From the NCBI GenBank assembly GCA_937916085.1, contig CALGGO010000018.1, positions 1 through 36,988 of the forward strand: DNA of 36,988 nucleotides. Direction: 5' to 3'. The notes under the pieces were generated by a model that was given only the letters and a program-made list of their open reading frames with translations, was not told the origin of the DNA and did no database searches. The stretch comes from an uncultured Prevotellaceae bacterium (GTDB lineage: Bacteria > Bacteroidota > Bacteroidia > Bacteroidales > Muribaculaceae). A program made the position numbers and the translations under genes. This document shows, piece after piece, positions 23,868 to 32,010 of the stretch (position 1 is its first letter; each line of letters opens with the position of its first letter).

Positions 23868-26800
23868 TTAAAGTCCTAAGCGCACTGTAAGTGTGAACTG
23901 CTTGGGACTTGGTGCAGCCACACCACCCGAGTTGAAGAACTCTGGGTCTTGGCCATTGAGTTTCTTGTCGGCATAAAGCAGACACAGGTTAGTGGTGCTC
24001 AGCTTAAGCGATGCGCTGTTAAGACGCAGCGCCTTAAGCACCCTACCGGGAATGTCGTAAGTGAGCGACACCTCTTTCAGGCGGATGAAACCACCGTTAG
24101 CAATACGAGCGGTACTGTAGTTGTAAGAACTATAGGCGATACCTAACCTTTCACCATAGATATTGTTCCAAGTCATATACTGACGTGTTGAAACAATGGC
24201 TGGGATATCAGTATAAGCCTCATCACCTGGCACAACCCAACGGTTCTTCATGTCGCGAGAGTTGGCGGTCATGTCGCCGTAAGCGTAAGAGAAGTCGGCG
24301 GGCAAGCGCAGCTTGTTGCCAAACGAGTAGGTCAAGAACAGGTTCAGGTGGAAGCCCTTCCAGCTGAAGTTGTTGCCAAGACCACCGGTGTAGATAGGAT
24401 CTACTGGACCCTCATACTTGAGGAAGTCGAGGTTGTCGAACTGCTGGAAGTAGATGCCGGCAACAGTCACGTCACCATTCTCGTCGTAGAATGTGGGAAG
24501 ACCCTCATCATTAAGACCAGCGAATGGGATAGAGAAGATGGCGCGCACGGGGTAGCCCTGCAAAGCATAACCGGTACCTGGCACGAGGTCGATGATGCGG
24601 CTGCGTGACAAGAGGTCGGTAATCTTGTTCTTGGCGTAAGAGAATGTGAAGTCGGTACTCCACTCAAAGTCGCCGGGCTTAATGGCTTCGAAGTTGCGGG
24701 TAGAGAGTGTGAACTCAACACCATGCGATGACATAGAAGCCACATTGGCATACTTGTGTGTCACACCACCAACACCCTCGGTATATACACCACCAATCAG
24801 GTCGTAGTTGTTACGCTTGTACCAGTCGAAGACGAGGTTGATGCGGTTGTTGTAGAAACCGAGGTCAACACCAACGTCAAACTCGTGCTTCTTCTCATAG
24901 GTAAGCTCCTCGTTGGCGATGTTGGCAAGGTAGAGGTTCATCTCAGCATCCTCGGGATTCAATCTCCAAGGCTTTGAAGGATAGTAGATTGGGAGTGCGT
25001 TAGATACGCTTGAAGGACCGGCATCGGCAGTCAGTGAGTAAGACAGACGCAGCTTAGCATAAGTCCAGATGCCGTTCTGGTTGAAAGCGGCATTGCGGAA
25101 GAAGTTCTCCTCGCTGGCGTTCCAAGCACCCGAGATGTTCCAAGTGGGGAGCCAACGGCTCTTCTTAGCCTTACCGAGCTTGTTAGAACCCTCATAACGG
25201 AAGGTGCCGGTGAGGATGTATTTACCCATGAACGAGTAGCTGCCCATAGCATAGTAAGCCATGTTGCGGCCATAACGCCAAGCCTCGCTGTAGTAGTTGT
25301 GGTTCTCCTCCACTTGCTGCTTGAAGAGGTTCTTGTCGAGGAAAGGAATGTTACCGTTCTCATAAACGATACCCCAGCCCTCGAAGCTCTCGGCATGACG
25401 CTCAATCTTGCTGAGCTCAAAACCGGCAAGCAGGTTGATGAGGTGCTTATCGGCAAAACTCTTGTTGTATTGTGCCTGAGTACGCAAGTCAAACTGCGAC
25501 ATGGCGTTCACATCATGATAAAGGATACCACCCTTAGGCAGAACAGTCACAGGAAGAGCACCTACTATATCGGGGTCGGTATAGAGGTAAGTGTTAGCAT
25601 CGCGAATCGACGCGTTCTCGGGGTCGATACCGGCACGGTAAGCGTTAGCCTGGTTAGAGTCGTCCTTTACATAGTGGTTGGTAGTGCTGCTGTTGAAGCG
25701 GTAAGATGCCAAGCCCTTGAGTTCGAGGCCCGAAATAGGCTTCCAGGAGATCTCTCCCTGAAACTTGAGGTCGGTAACACCGAGGTCGATGTAGTTCTGC
25801 TCAAGCTCGTGGAAAATGTTGAACGATGTATAGTTACGAGTGTAAGTGGCGTTGGGGTCGGCAGTACGAGAGGTGTTCAACGCATAGCTATAGGGGTTGA
25901 TATCGAAGCTACGGCTATACACACCGTTAACCACGTCAACGTCCTGGCTCAAAGTACCAGGAGCGCGCTGCTTGCGGTAGCTGTCACTAGTCAACAACTT
26001 GATAGACAAATTCTTCGACAGGTCGTAGCTTGCATTGGCGTTGAAGGTGTAACGTGTTACCTCGCTCTGCTTAGTCCATCCTGGGTCATACATGATAGAA
26101 GCCGAAGTATAGAAACGTGCTTTATCGGTACCGCCAGAGATTGAGATGGCGTGGTTTTGAGAGATGTTGCTGTTAAACAACAAGTCAAACCAGTCGGTGT
26201 TACGGTACTCTGCCTCACGCAGATAGGCATTCCTTGCTGCCAAGGTGTTGGGTAGACCGAAACCGGTAGCGGGATCATACTGGTCCATGAGCTTATACAT
26301 GGTACCATAGATACCCGAACTTGAAGAGTTGGCGAGGCTAGCGAAGCTCAACCAGCCCTTGGCCTCAAGTTCCTTGTAGATACCCATCTGCTCCTGTGAG
26401 TTACTGATGTTGAACTCACGGTACATGGGTTTCAAGCGATAGGTGAACTCACCGGTGTAGTTGATACTTGCCGAGCCCGAGCGTCCCTGCTTGGTGGTAA
26501 CGACGATCACACCAGCCATGGCGCGAGCACCATAGATTGATGTTGCCGAACCGTCCTTAAGGATCTGGAAGCTCTCGATATCGTCGGCGTTGATACCGGC
26601 GATGGCGCTGGCGATAAGAGTGGTGGCGTCACCACTGGAGAGGGCGTCGGCATCAAGCTCAACGTTATCCTCAAGAATCACACCGTCAACAACCCACAGT
26701 GGCTTGCTGCTACCATAAATTGAGGTAGCACCACGCACGCGGATCTTAGGAGCAGTACCAAAGGTACCCGACACGTTCTGCACACTCACACCGGCGGCAC

Positions 26801-27236
26801 GTCCCTCGAGGGCACGCGACACGTCGGCCACACCATCAAGCTTTGCCTTGTCGGCCTTAATGCTTGTGGTAGCACCGGTAAAGAGGCGCTTGTCAACGTT
26901 TTGATAACCTGTCACAACCACCTCTTGGAGAGTAGTCTTCTCGTCGGTGGTCAAGACAATCTTCATCTCACCCGAGGTGACCTGTACATCGGCATCGGCA
27001 AGACCTACCGAGCTCACGATGATGTGGCTCTTTGATGAAGCAACGGTGAGAGTGAATTTACCGTCAAAGTCGGTAGAAGTACCATTGCTAGGTTTTGCTT
27101 TTTCCTTCACATGAGCACCAATAACGGGTTCATTGTCCTCGGCCGAAATAACGACACCTGTCACCTTGAACTGTGCGCTCGAGGTGAGAGACACCAATAT
27201 TGCAGCCGTCAGCAATAAAAGTTTTTTAAGACTCAT
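23868..27236 (-). CDS. SusC/RagA-family TonB-linked outer-membrane transporter
   Basis: This protein of about 1122 residues imports substrate through the outer membrane using TonB energy. Order: signal peptide (MSLKKLLLLTAAILVSLTSSA), CarboxypepD_reg-like domain (VTGVVISAEDNEPVIGAHV), the SusC signature TTLQEVVVTGYQ near residue 105, a plug domain (ALEGRAAGVSVQ, IRVRGATSIYGSSKPLWVVDGV, GINADDIESFQILKDGSATSIYGARA) and a 22-strand barrel ending PKQFTLTVRLGL. It starts the four-gene operon with SusD, metallohydrolase and DUF4302. An ATG two codons upstream (27242) is equally possible. No sigma/anti-sigma, SusR or hybrid two-component gene is next to it, so the regulator must be elsewhere. The company of a metallohydrolase hints at a peptide or glycopeptide substrate, not proven. 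Confidence 0.95.
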   Translation of the reverse strand: MSLKKLLLLTAAILVSLTSSAQFKVTGVVISAEDNEPVIGAHVKEKAKPSNGTSTDFDGKFTLTVASSKSHIIVSSVGLADADVQVTSGEMKIVLTTDEKTTLQEVVVTGYQNVDKRLFTGATTSIKADKAKLDGVADVSRALEGRAAGVSVQNVSGTFGTAPKIRVRGATSIYGSSKPLWVVDGVILEDNVELDADALSSGDATTLIASAIAGINADDIESFQILKDGSATSIYGARAMAGVIVVTTKQGRSGSASINYTGEFTYRLKPMYREFNISNSQEQMGIYKELEAKGWLSFASLANSSSSGIYGTMYKLMDQYDPATGFGLPNTLAARNAYLREAEYRNTDWFDLLFNSNISQNHAISISGGTDKARFYTSASIMYDPGWTKQSEVTRYTFNANASYDLSKNLSIKLLTSDSYRKQRAPGTLSQDVDVVNGVYSRSFDINPYSYALNTSRTADPNATYTRNYTSFNIFHELEQNYIDLGVTDLKFQGEISWKPISGLELKGLASYRFNSSTTNHYVKDDSNQANAYRAGIDPENASIRDANTYLYTDPDIVGALPVTVLPKGGILYHDVNAMSQFDLRTQAQYNKSFADKHLINLLAGFELSKIERHAESFEGWGIVYENGNIPFLDKNLFKQQVEENHNYYSEAWRYGRNMAYYAMGSYSFMGKYILTGTFRYEGSNKLGKAKKSRWLPTWNISGAWNASEENFFRNAAFNQNGIWTYAKLRLSYSLTADAGPSSVSNALPIYYPSKPWRLNPEDAEMNLYLANIANEELTYEKKHEFDVGVDLGFYNNRINLVFDWYKRNNYDLIGGVYTEGVGGVTHKYANVASMSSHGVEFTLSTRNFEAIKPGDFEWSTDFTFSYAKNKITDLLSRSRIIDLVPGTGYALQGYPVRAIFSIPFAGLNDEGLPTFYDENGDVTVAGIYFQQFDNLDFLKYEGPVDPIYTGGLGNNFSWKGFHLNLFLTYSFGNKLRLPADFSYAYGDMTANSRDMKNRWVVPGDEAYTDIPAIVSTRQYMTWNNIYGERLGIAYSSYNYSTARIANGGFIRLKEVSLTYDIPGRVLKALRLNSASLKLSTTNLCLLYADKKLNGQDPEFFNSGGVAAPSPKQFTLTVRLGL

Positions 27237-27444
27237 AAGCATTGAAAAAAATTAATAATTATTATTAGTTTAAGTTTTCTCATGTTAAGCAGTAACAAGC
27301 CGCTTAGAAAGTTAATTACATGGGCAAAGACCACAATTTTTCACCATCTATAACCCTTTAATTGACTGAAAAACAATAGAGCAAAGAAGGTGTTAGTCGC
27401 ATCTTCAACCAACTAAAGGGCTTTAATGCTTAATTAATAAGGTG

Positions 27445-27452
27445 CAAAGAAA
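27445..27452 (-). promoter_or_regulatory. Possible susC promoter and long leader
   Basis: The minus strand reads TTTCTTTG, one base off consensus, with TTGG about 20 bp upstream (27473-27476). It would give a leader of about 200 nt reaching 27237. The leader contains pairable segments (CCCTTTA with TAAAGGG; GTTGGT with ACTAAC). No gene is seen in the whole gap 27237-27804 apart from this leader and the repeat at 27606-27758. Confidence 0.35.
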
Positions 27453-27605
27453 CAATTTTTTTTTGAATTATGCCAATTTTTTACTGTTAAAATTAAACGA
27501 TTGCACAAAAAAAATTGACGCGAGATAACGCATCAACGATGAAAATGGCGGGTTCACTGAATTTTACATCCCTTTTTGCGGAGACAAAGCCTCAAAATAT
27601 CAAAA

Positions 27606-27758
27606 CATCAAACAAACTCAACAAAAATGCGATTAAGCGAGTCAAAGCTTGTGCTTGCACAAAACCTTGCGAGCGTGAGCATTTTATTCAAAACCTTACT
27701 AAAACAACAATTTTAATGACTTGTTGTGTTTGTTATTCTTTGTTGAGTTTGTTTGATG
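27606..27758. repeat. 153-bp element: perfect 20-bp inverted repeat around a dispersed-repeat copy
   Basis: CATCAAACAAACTCAACAAA at 27606-27625 is repeated exactly, inverted, at 27739-27758. The dispersed repeat copy R2 (27629-27687) starts three bases inside the left arm. The rest is AT-rich. No ORF or transposase is inside. Confidence 0.8.
27629..27687 (+). repeat. Dispersed 58-bp repeat, copy R2
   Basis: The ends GCGATTAAGCGAG and CCTTGCGAGCGTGAGCATTT match copies R1 and R3. The variable centre is TTGTGC-TT-GCACAA, a perfect hairpin that differs in sequence from the centres of the other copies. Confidence 0.9.
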
Positions 27759-27804
27759 ACAAAGTTGTAAAAACAACTGATTTTTATTACAAATCTGAAA
27801 ATAA

Positions 27805-28287
27805 TTATTTGACGAGGCGGGTGATTTCTTGATTTGTGGGGTTGACGGCGATGACAGTCCCCGAAGGATTGATGAGATAGGTGTTGTACTGCTGTTTTAC
27901 CCCCCACTTCTGCTCAAAAGCTGAGCGGTCTTGGCGCTCACAGTAGTACTGCGACGACGTTGCGAGGCTGTCGGCAGCCACCAGCTCGGTGAAAAGTGTG
28001 CTGCTGCGGTCGAAATTCACCGACAGCGGCACCACATTTGCCAACTTCGAGGCATAGCGGTCGTAGTTGATATTATCGAGCCTGGAAACGACATCGGCCG
28101 ACGACCAGAGCGTGAGCAACACATAGTTGCCACGAAACTGGCTCAGCGACACCACACCATCGGCGTTGCTGACGGTGAAATCGCCTGCCGAGGTGCCTAC
28201 AATGCCACCTTTCCCGTTGTTGCTGCTAGCCGAAGTGAACAACATCACAACAACCAGAGTAGCCAATATAAAAAATACTTTCTTCAT
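27805..28287 (-). CDS. Thioredoxin-fold (TlpA-like) exported protein without active-site cysteines
   Basis: The 160 residues start with a signal peptide (MKKVFFILATLVVVMLFTSAS). The rest follows the TlpA/AhpC-TSA pattern: GDFTVSNADGVVSLSQFRGNYVLLTLWSS, then a central strand-helix region and NTYLINPSGTVIAVNP near the end. In active members the segment after LW reads A-x-W-C-x-x-C. Here it is WSSADVV (61-67), so both catalytic cysteines are gone. The only cysteine is in YYCERQD. Thiol-disulfide exchange is therefore unlikely, and a binding or structural role outside the cytoplasm is possible. Spacing from the next upstream gene (about 230 bp) suggests its own promoter. Confidence 0.75.
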   Translation of the reverse strand: MKKVFFILATLVVVMLFTSASSNNGKGGIVGTSAGDFTVSNADGVVSLSQFRGNYVLLTLWSSADVVSRLDNINYDRYASKLANVVPLSVNFDRSSTLFTELVAADSLATSSQYYCERQDRSAFEQKWGVKQQYNTYLINPSGTVIAVNPTNQEITRLVK

Positions 28288-28348
28288 AGTTAAATCTTTT
28301 CTTTATCCCAACCGCCCAAACTCGTTGAGCGACAATTAGTAGAGAGAG

Positions 28349-28486
28349 TGTTGCAAAACTTCCAAAAATAAAAACCATGGATTAATCTGATTTTTCTGAT
28401 TTCCCAAAATATTATTGACAAAAATATAACTTTTTGCAAAAATTCAGATTTTTCAGAATAATCAGTTGTTTTTTAGTTATGCAACA
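28349..28486. repeat. Inverted-repeat-bounded intergenic element with AATCAGA repeat copy B
   Basis: TGTTGCAAAACT (28349-28360) and AGTTATGCAACA (28475-28486) are inverted with one mismatch. Inside, 28379-28402 is the exact reverse complement of 24 bases at 4813-4836. A looser second version (AATTCAGATTTTTCAGAAT) follows at about 28440-28458. The layout, arms around a dispersed repeat, is like 27606-27758. The element lies between the outer-membrane barrel gene and the thioredoxin-fold gene. Confidence 0.65.
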
Positions 28487-28520
28487 GCCTCCGCATTGAG
28501 CATTGGTCATAGATGTATCT

Positions 28521-28991
28521 CTAGAACTTGTAAACAGCACCCAGGCTGAACACTGCCTGGTCGATGGTGCTCACGATGGAATATTTGAACTCGGCATTGA
28601 CACGCCATCTATCATTAATGTCATACTCACAGCCGCCGCCCAGGTTCAAACCAAAGCGGGTGATGGAGTCGTCAATGTCGGCATAGCTCTTGTTCACCAC
28701 AGTGAGACCGGCAAGGGGATAGGCACTGAACTTCTCGGTGATGCCAAACACATAATGGGCATTGACATTCAAGTCCCACATCCTGAAGCCTTTGTTCTGG
28801 AAATAGTAGTTGAACGAGGCCTCACCACGCAGGTGGTCGAGGATGCCATACTGGAACTTCGCGCCCAGACCCACCGAGTTGATTTCGGTGCCGTAGAGCA
28901 GGTTGGCGCCCAACGCCATCTCACCCTTCTGAGCCGATGCCGTGGCCGCTCCCATCAATGCCACGATTGCTATAGCAAGTAATTTCTTCAT
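28521..28991 (-). CDS. Small outer-membrane beta-barrel protein (porin/OmpX-like)
   Basis: The 156 residues start with a signal peptide (MKKLLAIAIVALMGAATASAQ). Alternating hydrophobic and polar strands with Gly and aromatic residues follow (MALGANLLYGTEINSVGLGAKFQYG, split by turns), and the protein ends with the C-terminal phenylalanine typical of outer-membrane barrels (SLGAVYKF). About eight strands would fit, as in OmpX or OmpW-like proteins. Role is unknown; such proteins are often abundant structural or adhesion proteins. It lies 72 bp downstream of ffh on the same strand, but no clear -7 motif was found. Confidence 0.82.
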   Translation of the reverse strand: MKKLLAIAIVALMGAATASAQKGEMALGANLLYGTEINSVGLGAKFQYGILDHLRGEASFNYYFQNKGFRMWDLNVNAHYVFGITEKFSAYPLAGLTVVNKSYADIDDSITRFGLNLGGGCEYDINDRWRVNAEFKYSIVSTIDQAVFSLGAVYKF

Positions 28992-29063
28992 ATTATTGTC
29001 GTTATTTTTTGATTTTCCTTTATAACGTGAAAAACAACAGTTTTATTACATCGCCCACTTAGC

Positions 29064-30380
29064 TTAACGGCGACGACCGGCGCGCATGAGCTGCTTGGGA
29101 CTCATGTTGCTCATCTTGTGCATCGCCTTGCGGGTTTGGTCAAACTGTGTGAGCAAGCGGTTCACCTCTTGAATGTTGGTGCCGCTACCGCGTGCTATGC
29201 GCTGACGGCGAGAACCGTTGATGACCTCGGGATGCTCGCGCTCGTAAGGGGTCATGGAGTGGATTATCGCCTCGATGCTCTTAAAGGCGTCGTCGCTGAT
29301 GTCCACGTCCTTGATAGCCTTACCCACGCCAGGAATCATCGAGGCGAGGTCTTTGAGGTGTCCCATCTTCTTGATTTTGGAGATTTGCGAGAGGAAGTCG
29401 TTGAAGTCAAACTTGTTCTTGGCGATTTTCTTCTGCAACTCGCGCGCCTGCTCCTCGTCGTACTGCTGCTGCATGCGGTCAACGAGCGACACGATGTCAC
29501 CCATGTTGAGGATGCGGTCGGCCATACCAGCGGGACGGAACGGGTCGATGGCTTCCATCTTCTCGCCAGTACCCACCCACTTGATGGGCTTGTTGACGAC
29601 GGTGCGGATTGAGAGGGCGGCACCACCGCGGGTGTCACCGTCGAGCTTGGTAAGTACCACGCCGTCGAAGTCGAGGCGGTCGTTGAAGGCCTTGGCGGTG
29701 TTCACCGCGTCCTGACCAGTCATCGAGTCAACAACGAAAAGGGTCTCATTGGGGTTGATAGCGTCTTTTATCGCCTTGATTTCCTGCATCATCTGCTCAT
29801 CAACGGCAAGACGACCGGCGGTATCGACGATTACCACACCATAGCCTTTGACCTTGGCGTCGGCAATGGCATGCTGGGCAATCTCCACGGGGTTCTGGTT
29901 CTCGGGCTCGCTATATACCGGCACGCCAATCTGCTCGCCCAGCACCTTGAGCTGCTCAATGGCGGCGGGACGATACACGTCGCAAGCCACCAGCAACGGA
30001 TGGCGCTTGATGAGGCGGTTAGCGAGTTTGCCCGAGAAAGTGGTCTTACCCGAACCTTGCAGACCCGACATGAGAATCACGGCAGGATGCCCCTCAACAT
30101 TAAACGGCGCCTGTTCGCCACCCATGAGCTCGGTGAGCTCGTCGTGAACTATCTTAATCATCAACTCCTTAGGTTTGAGGGAGTTGATTACATTTTGACC
30201 TAAGGCTTTCTCCTTCACCGTGTCGGTAAAGGTTTTGGCAACTTTGTAGTTTACGTCGGCCTCGATAAGGGTGCGGCGCACCTCTTTTAATGTCTCGGCG
30301 ATATTGATTTCGGTGATGCGGCCTTCGCCTTTGAGCACCTTAAACGCGCGTTCTAATCTCTCGCTTAGATTTTCAAACAT
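29064..30380 (-). CDS. ffh: Signal recognition particle protein Ffh
   Basis: Ffh binds signal sequences of nascent inner-membrane and exported proteins, and targets ribosomes to FtsY as part of SRP with 4.5S RNA. The 438 residues show an N domain (MFENLSERLERAFKVLKG), the G1 loop GLQGSGKTTFSGKLA, DTAGRLAVDEQMM, TKLDGDTRGGAALS, and an M domain with the RNA-binding helix-turn-helix (SRRQRIARGSGTNIQEVNRLL) and a basic end RAGRRR. Length is normal. It follows panD on the same strand, with only a 52-bp gap made largely of 7-bp repeats, and may share a transcript with panC-panD. No 4.5S RNA gene is seen in the window. Confidence 0.97.
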   Translation of the reverse strand: MFENLSERLERAFKVLKGEGRITEINIAETLKEVRRTLIEADVNYKVAKTFTDTVKEKALGQNVINSLKPKELMIKIVHDELTELMGGEQAPFNVEGHPAVILMSGLQGSGKTTFSGKLANRLIKRHPLLVACDVYRPAAIEQLKVLGEQIGVPVYSEPENQNPVEIAQHAIADAKVKGYGVVIVDTAGRLAVDEQMMQEIKAIKDAINPNETLFVVDSMTGQDAVNTAKAFNDRLDFDGVVLTKLDGDTRGGAALSIRTVVNKPIKWVGTGEKMEAIDPFRPAGMADRILNMGDIVSLVDRMQQQYDEEQARELQKKIAKNKFDFNDFLSQISKIKKMGHLKDLASMIPGVGKAIKDVDISDDAFKSIEAIIHSMTPYEREHPEVINGSRRQRIARGSGTNIQEVNRLLTQFDQTRKAMHKMSNMSPKQLMRAGRRR

Positions 30381-30388
30381 ATATATTA

Positions 30389-30430
30389 TTAAGTGTTAAG
30401 TGTCAAGTGTTAAGTATCAAGTGATTAAAT
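30389..30430. repeat. 7-bp-period array (TTAAGTG/TCAAGTG) after panD
   Basis: About six heptamers lie between the panD stop codon (30433) and the ffh start (30380). The unit is in the same family as 9785-9888. Confidence 0.8.
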
Positions 30431-30432
30431 TT

Positions 30433-30783
30433 TCAAATCAGCTTATTGGTGGTGGTATCGGGGAAGACCACCATTGGCTTGAAGCCCTTAGCCTCCTCGG
30501 GGGTCATCAGGGCGTAGGACATTATTATCACCACATCGCCCGGTTGCACCTTGCGGGCGGCAGCGCCGTTGAGGCACACCTCGCCCTTGCCGCGCTCGCC
30601 AGGAATCACGTAGGTGTCGAGGCGCTCGCCGTTGTTGTTATCTACTATGAACACACGCTCCCCCTCCATGATGCCAGCTGCATCGAGCAAGTCCTGGTCG
30701 ATGGTGATGCTGCCAATGTAGTCGAGGTTGGCACCGGTAACGGTGACACGATGAATCTTTGATTTCACAACTTGAATGAACAT
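30433..30783 (-). CDS. panD: Aspartate 1-decarboxylase
   Basis: PanD converts L-aspartate to beta-alanine for pantothenate synthesis. It is made as a pro-enzyme that cleaves itself between Gly24 and Ser25 to form the pyruvoyl cofactor; the site is visible as DYIGSITID. Other conserved text is SKIHRVTVTGANL with the substrate-binding lysine region, and ERVFIVDNNNGERL and GDVVIIMSYA. Length (116) is near that of other PanD proteins. It follows panC by 71 bp on the same strand, and its product is used by PanC. Confidence 0.97.
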   Translation of the reverse strand: MFIQVVKSKIHRVTVTGANLDYIGSITIDQDLLDAAGIMEGERVFIVDNNNGERLDTYVIPGERGKGEVCLNGAAARKVQPGDVVIIMSYALMTPEEAKGFKPMVVFPDTTTNKLI

Positions 30784-30854
30784 AGCGCAAAATATTTAAG
30801 AATTAATAATGTGTTTCTTTGCGAGTAAGCAAAAAGTGTGCCACATTACAAATT

Positions 30855-31703
30855 TTAGGGCTTCTTGTAGGTGATATTGTCGATTTCGCGCACATCGCCA
30901 CAGTAAACGGTGATGCAACCCACTATGTAATCGCTTTTGTCCCAAGCACTTACTGGTTGTAGCGTGATGCCGTCGCAAATCGAGAAATATTCCACCTCCA
31001 TCTCAGGATAAGCGTTGAGAGTGGCAACCACCCAGTCGTGGGTCTGCTCCACGGTGTGGTCCTCGGCAAACGCCAGGCTGTCGCACAGCACACGGTAGAT
31101 GTTTGGTGCTATCTTGCGAACCAGCGGCGTGAGGCGCACGTTGCGGCTGCTCTTGGCAAGACCGTCGGCCTCACGGATACAGGGACAGGTGACAACCTCA
31201 AGGTTGAAGCCTAACTGCTTGATCATCGCGCGGATGACGGCAATCTGCTGGAAGTCTTTTTCGCCAAAGTAGGCGCGCGTGGGCTCTACCATCATAAATA
31301 GCTTGCTAACGATCTGACACACGCCGTTGAAATGCCCGGGGCGCATGGCACCCTCCATCACCTCAGCAACGGGTCCGAGCTTGAACACACGGGTGTCGGG
31401 CTCGGGATAGATGTCCTCGACAGTGGGCATGAAGGCGATATCCACGCCACAGCGCTCGAGCAGTGCGGCATCGGCCTCGGCAGTGCGCGGATAGGTGCGC
31501 AAGTCCTCTTTGTTATTAAATTGGGTGGGGTTTAGAAACACGCTCACCACCACAATGTCATTCTCTCGGCGCGCACGCTCCACCAACGACTGATGGCCCT
31601 CGTGCAACGCACCCATAGTGGGCACCAAACCTATAGTCTTGCCTTCACTACGAAACGTCTCGACCTGCTTTCTCAGCTCATCGACTTTACTAATTATTTT
31701 CAT
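30855..31703 (-). CDS. panC: Pantothenate synthetase
   Basis: PanC joins pantoate and beta-alanine using ATP through a pantoyl-adenylate. The 282 residues have the HIGH-like PTMGALHEGHQSL, the family segment YFGEKDFQQ, and the KMSKS-like LAKSSRN. Length is normal. The start MKIISKVDELRKQ is family-typical and follows the promoter at 31735-31742 with a leader of about 28 nt. It is the first gene of panC-panD, so one transcript supplies both the beta-alanine and the condensing enzyme. No panB or panE is in the window. Confidence 0.97.
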   Translation of the reverse strand: MKIISKVDELRKQVETFRSEGKTIGLVPTMGALHEGHQSLVERARRENDIVVVSVFLNPTQFNNKEDLRTYPRTAEADAALLERCGVDIAFMPTVEDIYPEPDTRVFKLGPVAEVMEGAMRPGHFNGVCQIVSKLFMMVEPTRAYFGEKDFQQIAVIRAMIKQLGFNLEVVTCPCIREADGLAKSSRNVRLTPLVRKIAPNIYRVLCDSLAFAEDHTVEQTHDWVVATLNAYPEMEVEYFSICDGITLQPVSAWDKSDYIVGCITVYCGDVREIDNITYKKP

Positions 31704-31734
31704 TGTAATTACAATATGATTTCGAAATCGGGTG

Positions 31735-31742
31735 CAAAGGTA
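31735..31742 (-). promoter_or_regulatory. panC -7 promoter element
   Basis: The minus strand reads TACCTTTG, an exact consensus match followed by GCACC. Confidence 0.7.
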
Positions 31743-31832
31743 TATAAAAAATCCCGAATTATAAGCCAGTCGAGATAAAGAAAATGATTTTTCTTAAGGA
31801 AAGACCGTAATTTCCACTCAATGACTCAGTAG

Positions 31833-31892
31833 ATAAAATGCTCACGCTCGCAAGGCACCGAGCAAGCTCGTGCTTTGGCTCGCTTAATCGCA
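31833..31892 (-). repeat. Dispersed 58-bp repeat, copy R3
   Basis: On the minus strand it starts GCGATTAAGCGAGCCAAAGC and ends CCTTGCGAGCGTGAGCATTT. The variable centre ACGAGC-TT-GCTCGGT is again self-complementary with one bulge. An extra inverted GTGAGCATTTAT lies at 31902-31913, so the copy can fold on itself. It occupies the 307-bp gap between panC and the acyltransferase gene, which holds no gene. Confidence 0.88.
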
Positions 31893-31925
31893 GTTTTCTT
31901 GTGAGCATTTATTCTCGAAGATTTG

Positions 31926-31960
31926 TTTTTAATTGTTTTTAATTGTTTGTAATTGTTTGA
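31926..31960. repeat. 10-bp-period array (TTTTTAATTG)
   Basis: TTTTTAATTG, TTTTTAATTG and TTTGTAATTG followed by TTTGA repeat with a 10-bp period between copy R3 and the acyltransferase stop codon. Confidence 0.75.
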
Positions 31961-31992
31961 TTTTTTCGCTTAATTCGTTGTTTGATTTTCAG

Positions 31993-32006
31993 CTCGCTTA
32001 ATCGCA
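31993..32006 (-). repeat. Left-end fragment of the dispersed repeat
   Basis: TGCGATTAAGCGAG on the minus strand is the conserved left end only. It lies four bases beyond the stop codon of the acyltransferase gene. Confidence 0.6.
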
Positions 32007-32010
32007 TCTC

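Noticed and set aside
28419..28426. Promoter TATTTTTG for the thioredoxin-fold gene
   Set aside because: It matches consensus but lies in AT-rich repeat sequence about 130 bases upstream, where chance matches are frequent.
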